64,000 nucleotides of DNA from Variovorax paradoxus (GTDB lineage: Bacteria > Pseudomonadota > Gammaproteobacteria > Burkholderiales > Burkholderiaceae_C), in the NCBI GenBank assembly GCA_016806145.1, contig CP063166.1, positions 62,001 through 126,000 of the forward strand, in the 5' to 3' direction. Made by a program: the position numbers and the translations under genes. The notes below the pieces were generated by a model that was not told where the DNA came from, made no database searches, and saw only the letters and a program-made list of their open reading frames with translations. Position 1 is the first letter of the stretch. Every line of letters starts with the position of its first letter. Positions 44,517 to 52,339 of this stretch are shown piece after piece.

Positions 44517-45013
44517 ACGGTGAATTTGATCTGCCCTTCGGGCAGCAGATAGAGAACGAGCGCGCGGCCTTGCGCGACGGTCGGGCGGTGCGCGCTGCCG
44601 GGGCTGTAGACGCACCAGCCCGCGGGCCGGCCGTCGAAGCTGGCGGCGGGGCTGTCGTCCAGCGGCATGATCAGGTCGATCTCGCCCTGGGGATGGGTGT
44701 GGTGCGGGCCGGCAATGTCCTGCATGTCGACCACGTCGACCGAGAAGCGGTGCAGCGCGTCCTCGGCCTTGAAGACGCGGCCGTACCTGATGCCGCCGCC
44801 TTCGCGCTCGCACAGCCAGCCTTCGGCCACGCCCTGGCGGCAGGCGGCGCCGAGCCGCGCGAAGGTGGGGCTGCCGGCGCCGTGGTTCGCGTTGAGCCAG
44901 CGGTCGAGCTCGGCGTCGAGCGGCCGGCCGGCGATCTCGGCGGTCAGGCCGGCGATCAGTTGGTGGAAGGCTTCCTTGCCGCCGGGGCTGGCGGAGTGGC
45001 TGCTGTCGGACAT
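44513..45013 (-). CDS. DUF4863 protein (4-hydroxylaminobenzoate lyase-like)
   Basis: This is a 166-residue protein with 'LTAEIAGRPLDAELDRWLNA' at the start and a cupin-like second half: 'AGPHHTHPQGEIDLIMPLDD', 'GWCVYSPGSAHRPTVAQGRA'. The HxHPxGEID layout could bind a metal. The family contains PnbB, the 4-hydroxylaminobenzoate lyase of 4-nitrobenzoate degradation, but it recurs in benzoyl-CoA clusters without nitro chemistry. It is the first gene of the leftward benzoate operon. Its role in benzoate catabolism is unknown; sensing or scavenging of an aromatic intermediate is possible. Confidence 0.82.
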   Translation of the reverse strand: MSDSSHSASPGGKEAFHQLIAGLTAEIAGRPLDAELDRWLNANHGAGSPTFARLGAACRQGVAEGWLCEREGGGIRYGRVFKAEDALHRFSVDVVDMQDIAGPHHTHPQGEIDLIMPLDDSPAASFDGRPAGWCVYSPGSAHRPTVAQGRALVLYLLPEGQIKFTV

Positions 45014-45040
45014 CGTGGGCCTCGAACTTTGGTATTGCCT

Positions 45041-45061
45041 TGCAGGAATGCTGCACGTGCA
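45041..45061. promoter_or_regulatory. TGCA repeats (BoxR site) on the leftward box promoter
   Basis: TGCA occurs at 45041-45044, 45052-45055 and 45058-45061. On the minus strand these lie just downstream of the predicted transcription start of the DUF4863-boxD-bclA operon. BoxR and BzdR are known to recognise TGCA repeats and repress until benzoyl-CoA binds. Confidence 0.65.
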
Positions 45062-45080
45062 GTATCTTGCGTGTGGCCGA

Positions 45081-45109
45081 ACAATAAGCATCGAGACAAT
45101 CAGTGTCAA
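45081..45109 (-). promoter_or_regulatory. Predicted promoter of the leftward benzoate operon
   Basis: Read on the minus strand, TTGACA (45109-45104) is followed after exactly 17 bases by TATTGT (45086-45081). This is a good sigma-70 promoter for a GC-rich genome. It lies about 70 bases before the first gene (start 45013). Confidence 0.65.
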
Positions 45110-45113
45110 GCAA

Positions 45114-45122
45114 TATAGTGCA
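45114..45122 (+). promoter_or_regulatory. Predicted -10 and TGCA site before boxR
   Basis: TATAGT (45114-45119) is a near-consensus -10 hexamer with a weak upstream -35 region. TGCA at 45119-45122 overlaps its last base, so BoxR could occlude its own promoter. The boxR start lies 54 bases downstream. Confidence 0.5.
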
Positions 45123-45175
45123 TCTATGGTGTTTACCCTGAGCGCGCACAATGCCGGCGAAACAAGAGGAATGGC

Positions 45176-46111
45176 ATGAATGAGCATGTAGACGCGGTGC
45201 TGGCCACCGCGCCGGAAGGCGCCGCCCCCGCCGCGCCCGGGGAGGTGAAGAACCCGCTGCTGGTCGCGCTCGGCGAGCGCGTGCGCAACCTGCGCGCGCA
45301 GCGCGGGCTCACGCGCAAGGCGGTGGCGATCGCGGCCGAGGTGTCGGAGCGCCATCTCGCCAACCTCGAGTACGGCATCGGCAACGCCTCGATCCTGGTG
45401 CTGCAGCAGGTGGCGGGCGCGCTGCATTGCTCGCTGGCCGAGCTGGTCGGCGACGTGACCACCAGCTCGCCCGAGTGGCTCCTGATCCGCGAGCTGCTCG
45501 AGCACCGCAGCGAGGCCGACCTGCGCCGCGTGCGCGTGGCGCTCGGCGAGCTGCTGGGCACGGCCTCGGTCGACCCGGCGCGGCACCGGCGCATCGCGCT
45601 CGTGGGCCTGCGCGGCGCGGGCAAGTCCACGCTGGGCCAGATGCTGGCCGACGACCTCGAGGTGCCCTTCGTCGAGCTGAGCCGCGAGATCGAGAAGCTC
45701 GCCGGCTGCAGCGTGCGCGAGATCCACGACCTCTACGGCACCAACGCCTACCGCCGCTACGAGCGCCGCGCGCTCGAGGAGGCGATCCAGATCTACAGCG
45801 AGGTGGTGATCGCCACGCCCGGCGGCATCGTGTCCGACCCCGCCACCTTCAACGAGCTGCTCGCGCACTGCACCACCGTCTGGCTGCAGGCCGCGCCCGA
45901 GGAGCACATGGGCCGCGTGGCCGCCCAGGGCGACACCCGCCCGATGGCCGCCAGCCGCGAGGCCATGGACGACCTGCGCCGCATCCTCAACGGCCGCGCC
46001 GCCTTCTATTCGAAGGCCGATCTCACGGTCGACACCAGCCGCCAGACCCTGCCGCAGAGCTTCCAGAACCTGCGCGCCGCGGCCCGCCAGGCGATGGGCC
46101 TGAAGGCCTGA
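45176..46111 (+). CDS. boxR: Benzoyl-CoA-responsive repressor BoxR
   Basis: This is a 311-residue BoxR/BzdR-type regulator. An N-terminal XRE HTH covers about residues 28-85 (RGLTRKAVAIAAEVSERHLA). It is joined to a shikimate-kinase-like domain with P-loop GLRGAGKSTLGQ (about 142-153) and 'GTNAYRRYERRALEEAIQIY'. In Azoarcus the kinase-like domain binds benzoyl-CoA rather than phosphorylating shikimate, releasing the repressor from TGCA-containing operators. The start has AGAGGA 7 bases upstream. It stands between the two divergent box units, both with TGCA repeats at their promoters. Confidence 0.95.
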   Translation: MNEHVDAVLATAPEGAAPAAPGEVKNPLLVALGERVRNLRAQRGLTRKAVAIAAEVSERHLANLEYGIGNASILVLQQVAGALHCSLAELVGDVTTSSPEWLLIRELLEHRSEADLRRVRVALGELLGTASVDPARHRRIALVGLRGAGKSTLGQMLADDLEVPFVELSREIEKLAGCSVREIHDLYGTNAYRRYERRALEEAIQIYSEVVIATPGGIVSDPATFNELLAHCTTVWLQAAPEEHMGRVAAQGDTRPMAASREAMDDLRRILNGRAAFYSKADLTVDTSRQTLPQSFQNLRAAARQAMGLKA

Positions 46112-46167
46112 CCCGCCCGGCGCCGCCGCGCACCGGACCGGGCTTCGGTCACGTCCCCGAAAAAAAG

Positions 46168-46247
46168 TGCATCAGGCATTGACGTGCCCGTAAACATGCA
46201 GCATGATGCATGTCATCGCCGCAGGAAAGTGCATTATTATTCGTGCA
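46168..46247. promoter_or_regulatory. boxC promoter with overlapping TGCA operators
   Basis: A promoter is readable as TTGACG (46179-46184), 17 bases, CATGAT (46202-46207). TGCA occurs at 46168-46171, 46197-46200, 46207-46210, 46230-46233 and 46244-46247. The second and third form the exact TGCA-N6-TGCA arrangement described for BzdR/BoxR and straddle the -10. The last two lie in the early transcript. This explains benzoyl-CoA-controlled expression of boxCBA. Confidence 0.75.
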
Positions 46248-46300
46248 TCGACCTTGTCCCGCGGCCTTTCACGCCCACGGAAGACCCAGGAGACCCCACC

Positions 46301-47977
46301 ATGACCGACACCACCGCATCCACCGCCGCCCCGCGCGTCGACTACCGCATCGAGCCTTCCCAGTACCGCCACTGGTCGATCGGCTTCGACGGCGAGATCG
46401 CGCGCCTCACGCTCGACATCGCCGAGGACGGCGGCATCCGCCCGGGCTACAAGCTCAAGCTCAACAGCTACGACCTCGGCGTCGACATCGAGCTCAACGA
46501 CGCGCTCAACCGCATCCGCTTCGAGCACCCCGAGGTGCGCAGCGTGATCGTGACCAGCGGCAAGGACCGCATCTTCTGTTCGGGCGCCAACATCTTCATG
46601 CTGGGCGTCTCGAGCCACGCCTGGAAGGTGAACTTCTGCAAGTTCACCAACGAGACCCGCAACGGCATGGAAGACACGTCGAAGCATTCGGGCCTGAAGT
46701 TCCTCGCGGCCGTGAACGGCGCCTGCGCCGGCGGCGGCTACGAACTGGCGCTGGCCTGCGACGAGATCCTGCTGGTCGACGACCGCTCCTCCTCCGTCTC
46801 GCTGCCCGAAGTGCCGCTGCTCGGCGTGCTGCCCGGCACCGGCGGCCTGACCCGCGTGACCGACAAGCGCCACGTGCGCCACGATCTGGCCGACATCTTC
46901 TGCACCAGCGTCGAAGGCGTACGCGGCCAGCGTGCCGTCGAATGGCGCCTGGTCGACGCGGTCGCCAAGCCCGCGCAGTTCGCCGCCGCCGTGCAGGAAC
47001 GCGCCTCGCAGCTCGCGGCTGGCAGCGACCGTCCCGCCGGCGCCAAGGGCGTGGCCCTCACGCGCCTCGAGCGCACCGACAGCGCCGACGGCATCGCCTA
47101 TTCGCACGTGAACGTGCAGATCGACCGCAGCAAGCGCACCGCCGCGATCACCGTCAAGGCGCCGAGCGGCGCGCAGCCGGCCGACATCGCCGCCATCGAG
47201 GCCGCGGGCGCCGCCTGGTGGCCGCTGGCCGTGTGCCGCGAGCTCGACGACGCGATCCTCAACCTGCGCACCAACGAACTCGACATCGGCACCTGGCTGC
47301 TGAAGACCGAGGGCGACGCCCAGGCCGTGCTGGCCTCGGACGCCGTGATGCTCGCGAACAAGGACCACTGGCTGGTGCGCGAAACGCTGGGCGCGCTGCG
47401 CCGCACGCTGGCGCGCCTCGACGTCTCCTCGCGCAGCCTGTTCGCGCTGGTCGAGGCCGGTTCCTGCTTCGCCGGCACGCTGGCCGAGCTGGCCTTCGCG
47501 GCCGACCGCAGCTACATGCTCGCGCTGCCCGACGATGCCGAGCGCGCGCCCAAGCTGGTGCTCAACGAGTTCAACTTCGGCTTCTTCCCGATGGTCAACG
47601 ACCAGAGCCGCCTGCAGCGCCGCTTCTACGAGGAAGCCGCGCCGCTCGAGGCCGCGCGCGGCGCCGCCGGCAAGCCGCTCGATGCCGACGAGGCCCTGAA
47701 GCTCGGCCTGGTCACGGCCGCGCCCGACGACATCGACTGGGACGACGAGATCCGCATCGCGATCGAGGAGCGTGCCGCCATGTCGCCCGACTCGCTGACC
47801 GGCCTCGAGGCCAACCTGCGCTTCTCGAGCAAGGAGAACATGATCACCCGCGTCTTCGGCCGCCTCTCGGCCTGGCAGAACTGGATCTTCAACCGCCCCA
47901 ACGCCGTCGGCGAGAAGGGTGCGCTCAAGGTCTACGGCACCGGCGAGAAGGCCGGCTTCGATCTCAACCGCGTCTGA
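46301..47977 (+). CDS. boxC: 2,3-epoxybenzoyl-CoA dihydrolase BoxC
   Basis: This is a 558-residue ring-cleaving enzyme of the crotonase superfamily, in length and sequence the BoxC type. It has 'VDYRIEPSQYRHWSIGFDGE' near the start, 'VTSGKDRIFCSGANIFMLG', NGACAGGGYELALACDEILL and the catalytic loop 'LPEVPLLGVLPGTGGLTRVT'. A second crotonase-like half contains 'LFALVEAGSCFAGTLAELAF'. It hydrolyses 2,3-epoxybenzoyl-CoA to 3,4-dehydroadipyl-CoA semialdehyde plus formate. CAGGAGA precedes the start. It is the first gene of boxCBA, with a 31-base gap to boxB. Confidence 0.97.
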   Translation: MTDTTASTAAPRVDYRIEPSQYRHWSIGFDGEIARLTLDIAEDGGIRPGYKLKLNSYDLGVDIELNDALNRIRFEHPEVRSVIVTSGKDRIFCSGANIFMLGVSSHAWKVNFCKFTNETRNGMEDTSKHSGLKFLAAVNGACAGGGYELALACDEILLVDDRSSSVSLPEVPLLGVLPGTGGLTRVTDKRHVRHDLADIFCTSVEGVRGQRAVEWRLVDAVAKPAQFAAAVQERASQLAAGSDRPAGAKGVALTRLERTDSADGIAYSHVNVQIDRSKRTAAITVKAPSGAQPADIAAIEAAGAAWWPLAVCRELDDAILNLRTNELDIGTWLLKTEGDAQAVLASDAVMLANKDHWLVRETLGALRRTLARLDVSSRSLFALVEAGSCFAGTLAELAFAADRSYMLALPDDAERAPKLVLNEFNFGFFPMVNDQSRLQRRFYEEAAPLEAARGAAGKPLDADEALKLGLVTAAPDDIDWDDEIRIAIEERAAMSPDSLTGLEANLRFSSKENMITRVFGRLSAWQNWIFNRPNAVGEKGALKVYGTGEKAGFDLNRV

Positions 47978-48008
47978 ACCTGCAGCCCGTACAACCCAAG
48001 GAACAACG

Positions 48009-49436
48009 ATGAGCACGATCAACTACAGCGAGAAGATCCCCAACAACGTCAACCTCGGCGAAGACCGCACGCTGCAGCGCGCGCTCGAAGGCTGGCAGCC
48101 CAACTTCATCAACTGGTGGGACGACGTCGGCCCCGAGGGCTCGACCAACCACGAGGTCTATCTGCGCACCGCCGTGAGCGTCGACCCGCAGGGCTGGGCC
48201 CAATTTGGCCACGTGAAGATGCGCGACTACCGCTGGGGCATCTTCCTGAACCCGGGCGACGCCAACCGCGAGATCCACTTCGGCGACCACAAGGGCGAGA
48301 AGGCCTGGCAGGACGTGCCCGGCGAGCACCGCGCCAACCTGCGCCGCATCATCGTCACGCAGGGCGACACCGAGCCCGCCTCGGTCGAGCAACAGCGCCA
48401 CCTGGGCCTGACCGCGCCCTCGATGTACGACCTGCGCAACCTGTTCCAGATCAACGTCGAGGAAGGCCGCCACCTGTGGGCGATGGTCTACCTGCTGCAG
48501 AAGCACTTCGGCCGCGACGGCCGCGAAGAGGCCGATGCACTGCTGCAGCGCACCTCGGGCGACGAGAACAACCCGCGCATCCTCGGTGCCTTCAACGAAC
48601 GCACGCCCGACTGGCTCGCGTTCTTCATGTTCACCTACTTCACCGACCGCGACGGCAAGTTCCAGCTCTCCGCGCTGGCCGAGAGTGCCTTCGATCCGCT
48701 GGCGCGCACCACCAAGTTCATGCTGACCGAGGAAGCCCACCACATGTTCGTGGGCGAGAGCGGCGTGTCGCGCGTGATCGCGCGCACCGCGCAGGTCATG
48801 AACGAACTGAAGACCGACGACGCGCAGAAGGTGCGCGCGGCCGGTGCCATCGACCTCGGCACCATCCAGCGCTACCTGAACTTCCACTACAGCGTGACCA
48901 TCGACCTGTTCGGCGCCGACCAGTCGAGCAACGCCGCCATCTTCTACAGCTCGGGCCTCAAGGGCCGCTATGAAGAAGGCAAGCGCACCGACGATCACGT
49001 GCTCAAGGGCCAGACCTACAAGGTGCTCGAGGTGAAGGACGGCCAGCTCGTCGAGAAGGACGTGCCGATGCTCAACGCGCTCAACGAAGTGCTGCGCGAC
49101 GACTTCATCAAGGACTCGGTGGCTGGCGTCGGCCGCTGGAACAAGGTGCTCGAGAAGGCCGGCATTCCGACCCGCCTGGTCGTGCCGCACAAGGCCTTCA
49201 ACCGCCAGATCGGCGCGCTCGCCGGCATCAAGATGTCGCCCGAGGGCCGCGTGGTGAACGACATGGAATGGGCCGCCAAGCGCGACGAATGGCTGCCGAG
49301 CACCGAAGACTTCGCTTTCGTGGCATCGTTGATGGGCCGCGTCATCGAGCCGGGCAAGTTCGCGGGCTGGATCGCGCCGCCGGTGATGGGTATCAACCGC
49401 CAGCCGGTCGATTTCGAATACGTGCGTTTCGGCTGA
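48009..49436 (+). CDS. boxB: Benzoyl-CoA 2,3-epoxidase, oxygenase subunit BoxB
   Basis: This is a 475-residue class I di-iron oxygenase. The metal ligands are visible as Glu122 (QGDTEPAS), Glu152 and His155 (NVEEGRHLW) and the later [11 protein letters not shown]. '[20 protein letters not shown]' and '[20 protein letters not shown]' are strongly conserved in BoxB. With electrons from BoxA it uses O2 to epoxidise benzoyl-CoA to 2,3-epoxybenzoyl-CoA. A hairpin-forming repeat separates it from boxA. Confidence 0.97.
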   Translation: MSTINYSEKIPNNVNLGEDRTLQRALEGWQPNFINWWDDVGPEGSTNHEVYLRTAVSVDPQGWAQFGHVKMRDYRWGIFLNPGDANREIHFGDHKGEKAWQDVPGEHRANLRRIIVTQGDTEPASVEQQRHLGLTAPSMYDLRNLFQINVEEGRHLWAMVYLLQKHFGRDGREEADALLQRTSGDENNPRILGAFNERTPDWLAFFMFTYFTDRDGKFQLSALAESAFDPLARTTKFMLTEEAHHMFVGESGVSRVIARTAQVMNELKTDDAQKVRAAGAIDLGTIQRYLNFHYSVTIDLFGADQSSNAAIFYSSGLKGRYEEGKRTDDHVLKGQTYKVLEVKDGQLVEKDVPMLNALNEVLRDDFIKDSVAGVGRWNKVLEKAGIPTRLVVPHKAFNRQIGALAGIKMSPEGRVVNDMEWAAKRDEWLPSTEDFAFVASLMGRVIEPGKFAGWIAPPVMGINRQPVDFEYVRFG

Positions 49437-49447
49437 TTGGTATCACT

Positions 49448-49545
49448 CCCTCTCCCCTTGGGGAGAGGGCAGGGGTGAGGGTAGGCGGCGTCCCCACGAC
49501 AAGCCGTTGCCCCCTCACCCTGACCCTCTCCCCAAGGGGCGAGGG
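49448..49545. repeat. CCCTCTCCCC inverted repeat between boxB and boxA
   Basis: A perfect palindrome CCCTCTCCCC-TT-GGGGAGAGGG (49448-49469) begins the element. Its second half plus GGGTGAGGG (up to 49481) is mirrored by CCCTCACCCTGACCCTCTCCCC at 49512-49533. The whole can form a long cruciform or hairpin in the transcript just before the boxA ribosome site (AAGGAG at 49547-49552). Confidence 0.8.
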
Positions 49546-49560
49546 AAAGGAGAAAAAGAC

Positions 49561-50844
49561 ATGGACATGGCCGTTGAAGCCGGGGTCATCAAGCAGCACC
49601 TGATCGACCCCGAGATCTGCATCCGCTGCAATACCTGCGAGGCCACCTGCCCCGTCAACGCGATCACGCACGACGACAACAACTACGTCGTGCGCGCGGA
49701 CGTGTGCAACGGCTGCATGGCCTGCATCTCGCCGTGCCCCACGGGCTCGATCGACAACTGGCGGACCATGCCCGTGGTGCGTGCCTATTCGATCGAGGAA
49801 CAGCTCGGCTGGGAATCGCTGCCGGCCGAACTCTCGCCCGAGGAGCTCGAGGCCGCGGGCGTGACGGCCGACGCGGCCGATGCCGTCGAGGTGGCCGAAG
49901 CGGCACCGGCGCAGGCCGCGAGCACCGAAGCGGCCGAGCCGGTCTTCCACTCGGCCCAGTACGGCGCCACCGTGCCGCCCTGGTCGGCCGCGCATGCCTA
50001 CACCAACCTGTTCCCGCCGAAGACCCCGACCACCGCCACCGTGGTGGGCAACTTCAACTGCACCGAGGCCGGCTTCGACAGCGAGACCCACCACATCGTG
50101 CTGGACTTCGGCGCCATCCCGTTCCCGGTGCTCGAAGGCCAGTCGATCGGCATCGTGCCGCCCGGCGTCGACGCCATCGGCAAGCGCCACCATGCGCGCC
50201 AGTACTCGGTGGCCAGCCCGCGCAACGGCGAGCGGCCCGGCTACAACAACGTCTCGCTCACCGTGAAGCGCGTGACCGAGGACCACCAGGGCAACCCGGT
50301 GCGCGGCCTCGCGTCGAACTACGTCTGCGACCTCAAGGTCGGCGACACCGTGCAGGTGGTCGGCCCCTTCGGCGCCTCGTTCCTGATGCCGAACCATCCG
50401 AAGTCGCACATCGTGATGATCTGCACCGGCACCGGCAGCGCGCCGATGCGCGCCATGACCGAGTGGCGCCGCCGGCTGCGCAAGAGCGGCAAGTTCGAGG
50501 GCGGCAAGCTCATGCTGTTCTTCGGCGCGCGCACGCAGCAGGAGCTGCCGTACTTCGGCCCGCTGCAGTCGCTGCCCAAGGATTTCATCGACATCAACCT
50601 CGCGTTCTCGCGCACGCCGGGAAGCCCCAAGCGCTACGTGCAGGACCTGATGCGCGAGCGCGCGGCCGACCTCGCCGCGCTGCTGAAGGACGGCGCCAGC
50701 CACTTCTACGTCTGCGGCCTCAAGAGCATGGAGGAGGGCGTGGTGCTCGCGCTGCGCGACGTGGCCAAGGACGCGGGCCTGGACTGGGACACCGTGGGCG
50801 CCGCGCTCAAGCGCGAAGGCCGGCTGCACCTCGAAACCTACTGA
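49561..50844 (+). CDS. boxA: Benzoyl-CoA epoxidase reductase subunit BoxA
   Basis: This is a 427-residue iron-sulfur flavoprotein. Two [4Fe-4S] sites use Cys20/23/26/30 and Cys49/52/55/59. An Ala/Glu-rich linker (about 95-135) follows. A ferredoxin-NADP reductase module then has [12 protein letters not shown] (FAD) and [14 protein letters not shown] (NADPH). It passes electrons from NADPH to BoxB. The start at 49561 has AAGGAG about 8 bases upstream, immediately after the repeat. It ends 31 bases before the MaoC-like gene. Confidence 0.97.
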   Translation: MDMAVEAGVIKQHLIDPEICIRCNTCEATCPVNAITHDDNNYVVRADVCNGCMACISPCPTGSIDNWRTMPVVRAYSIEEQLGWESLPAELSPEELEAAGVTADAADAVEVAEAAPAQAASTEAAEPVFHSAQYGATVPPWSAAHAYTNLFPPKTPTTATVVGNFNCTEAGFDSETHHIVLDFGAIPFPVLEGQSIGIVPPGVDAIGKRHHARQYSVASPRNGERPGYNNVSLTVKRVTEDHQGNPVRGLASNYVCDLKVGDTVQVVGPFGASFLMPNHPKSHIVMICTGTGSAPMRAMTEWRRRLRKSGKFEGGKLMLFFGARTQQELPYFGPLQSLPKDFIDINLAFSRTPGSPKRYVQDLMRERAADLAALLKDGASHFYVCGLKSMEEGVVLALRDVAKDAGLDWDTVGAALKREGRLHLETY

Positions 50845-50875
50845 TCCTCATCCTGGAGCCGGGTACGCTGCGCCG

Positions 50876-51325
50876 ATGAAGTTCGCCGATTTCCACGCCG
50901 GCCAGGTCATCGAGGCCGGCCCCTACCTGCTCAGCGAGGAGGAGCTGGTCGGCTTCGCCCGCAGCTACGACCCGCAGTGGTTCCACACCGATGCCGAGGC
51001 CTCGCGCGAGAGCCCCTTCGGCGGCCTGATCGCGAGCGGCTGGCACACCTGCGCCATCGCGATGCGTCTGGTGGTCGAGGCCGCGCTCGCGGGCTCCGAA
51101 TCGTTTGCCTCGCCGGGCCTCGAGCACCTGCGCTGGCCGAACCCCGTGCGCCCCGGCGACGCGCTGCGCCTTGTGGCCGACGTGATCGAGGTGCGCCGTT
51201 CCGAGAGCAAGCCCACGCTGGGCATCCTGCGCTGGCGCTGGCGGTTGTTCAACCAGCGGGAGTTGATGGTGCTCGATGTGGAAGTGACGAGCCTGTTCAG
51301 GCTGCGCGACGACACGTCGAACTGA
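50876..51325 (+). CDS. MaoC-like hotdog dehydratase/hydratase
   Basis: This is a 149-residue single hotdog-domain protein. The signature YDPQWFHTDAEASRESPFGG holds the Asp32 and His37 pair of (R)-specific enoyl-CoA hydratases. 'GLIASGWHTCAIAMRLVVEA' follows. The 'LRWPNPVRPGDALRLVADVI' region is normal for this family. It follows boxA closely and precedes a strong hairpin, so it belongs to the boxCBA transcript. It may act on an enoyl-CoA in the lower pathway from dehydroadipyl-CoA; that is inference. Confidence 0.87.
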   Translation: MKFADFHAGQVIEAGPYLLSEEELVGFARSYDPQWFHTDAEASRESPFGGLIASGWHTCAIAMRLVVEAALAGSESFASPGLEHLRWPNPVRPGDALRLVADVIEVRRSESKPTLGILRWRWRLFNQRELMVLDVEVTSLFRLRDDTSN

Positions 51326-51337
51326 GCGCGCACGAAA

Positions 51338-51370
51338 AAGGCCCGTGGCCTCGAAAGGGCCACGGGCCTT
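51338..51370. terminator. Strong terminator at the end of the box operon
   Basis: AAGGCCCGTGGCC (51338-51350) and its perfect complement (51358-51370) enclose TCGAAAG. Read leftward the stem is followed by a T run (the AAAAA at 51335-51339), so it ends the minus-strand Gly/Ala-rich gene. In the plus direction it also closes boxCBA and maoC. Confidence 0.88.
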
Positions 51371-51389
51371 GTCGCACCGGAGGGCGTGC

Positions 51390-52052
51390 TTACTTGCCCA
51401 GCTTCACACCACCGCTGCCACCGGCCTGACCGGCCGCGCCGGCCCCGGTGCCGATCGGCTTCAGCGCGCCGCCCGCGGAACCGGCTGCACCGGTCACGCC
51501 GTTCACCGCGCCGCCGACGGTGTTGGTCGCACCGCCGAGCGCACCGGTCGCGCCATTGGCCGTGCCCGCTACGCCGCCGACCGCATTGGTGGCGCCGTTC
51601 ACCGCCCCCGTGGCGCCGCCGACCGTGTTGCCGACATTGCCCACCGCGCCGGTCGCGCCGCCGAGCACGCCGCCCACGGCATTGCCGAGGCCGCCGCCGT
51701 TCGCGTTGCCCGAGGCATTGCCGCCCGCGCCGGCGTTGCCGCCAGCGCTCGCGCCACGGCCGTTCGCCTGGCCTGCAGCGGCAGCACCCCCGCCGGCGTT
51801 GGTTCCGGCATTGACGCCGGTGCCGCCGGCATTGGCGCGCGTCTGCGCCGCGGCATCGCCACGCGCGCCAGCCTGTGCGCCGCCTGCATTGCCGCCCGCA
51901 TTACCGCCGCCGGATGCGCCCACGCCGGCGTTCACGCCCACGCCGACGCCCACGTTCGGGGTCGATACCTGTGCGCCGGCCTGAATGCCCGCGGTGGCCA
52001 GCAGGCCGGCGAGCAGGGCGCCGAAGACGATGCGATGGTGTTGTTGTTTCAT
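51390..52052 (-). CDS. Secreted glycine/alanine-rich repeat protein
   Basis: This is a 220-residue protein with a signal peptide (residues 1-28, ending AGAQ). A mature chain follows, made almost only of Gly, Ala, Asn, Val and Thr. The second half repeats units of the type GGATGAVGNVGNTVGG and NGATNAVGG. There is no cysteine and almost no aromatic residue. This is consistent with an extracellular or outer-membrane-associated low-complexity protein, but the function is unknown. Its codon choice looks like the neighbours. An AAGGAAGG stretch precedes the start. It converges on the MaoC-like gene at a shared terminator. Confidence 0.72.
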   Translation of the reverse strand: MKQQHHRIVFGALLAGLLATAGIQAGAQVSTPNVGVGVGVNAGVGASGGGNAGGNAGGAQAGARGDAAAQTRANAGGTGVNAGTNAGGGAAAAGQANGRGASAGGNAGAGGNASGNANGGGLGNAVGGVLGGATGAVGNVGNTVGGATGAVNGATNAVGGVAGTANGATGALGGATNTVGGAVNGVTGAAGSAGGALKPIGTGAGAAGQAGGSGGVKLGK

Positions 52053-52101
52053 GGCTGGGATTCCTTCCTTTTCGAGTGATACGGGGATCGCTGAAAACAC
52101 A

Positions 52102-52122
52102 GAGCCGGCAGGGTGCCGGCTC
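52102..52122. other. Perfect 9-bp hairpin upstream of the Gly/Ala-rich gene
   Basis: GAGCCGGCA (52102-52110), GGG, TGCCGGCTC (52114-52122) lies 50 bases before the minus-strand start at 52052, probably in its leader. The remaining intergenic sequence up to 52339 (287 bases in all) shows no supported gene. Confidence 0.5.
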
Positions 52123-52339
52123 GGAATGAAACATAGGGAAGGGCGCGGTGGGGGCCGTGAGCGCCGGGGCCGCGCCTGGTTGTGGGAGCCGTCCGTCGGC
52201 GGAATGGGCGGCTCATGCGTTGGCCCGCACTGCAGGTAAAGCCAGGTAACAAAAAGCGAAAAATAGCGGCAGAAAGCGGCCGTCGCATGGCGCCTCGCTG
52301 CGAAGACCATGTCCGAAAGACCCCGGCGGACAATGCCGC

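Noticed and set aside
41601..44552. 983-codon open frame opposite bclA and boxD
   Set aside because: It is created by strong third-position GC bias; no domain is recognisable and it spans two well-supported genes.
46136..46150. GACCG-GGCTT-CGGTC after boxR as a terminator
   Set aside because: Only 5 base pairs; the later A run would serve only minus-strand transcripts, of which none is expected here.
51448..51984. Proline/alanine-rich open frame opposite the Gly/Ala-rich gene
   Set aside because: It is the antisense reading of glycine codons (giving proline and alanine), has no signal peptide or ribosome site.
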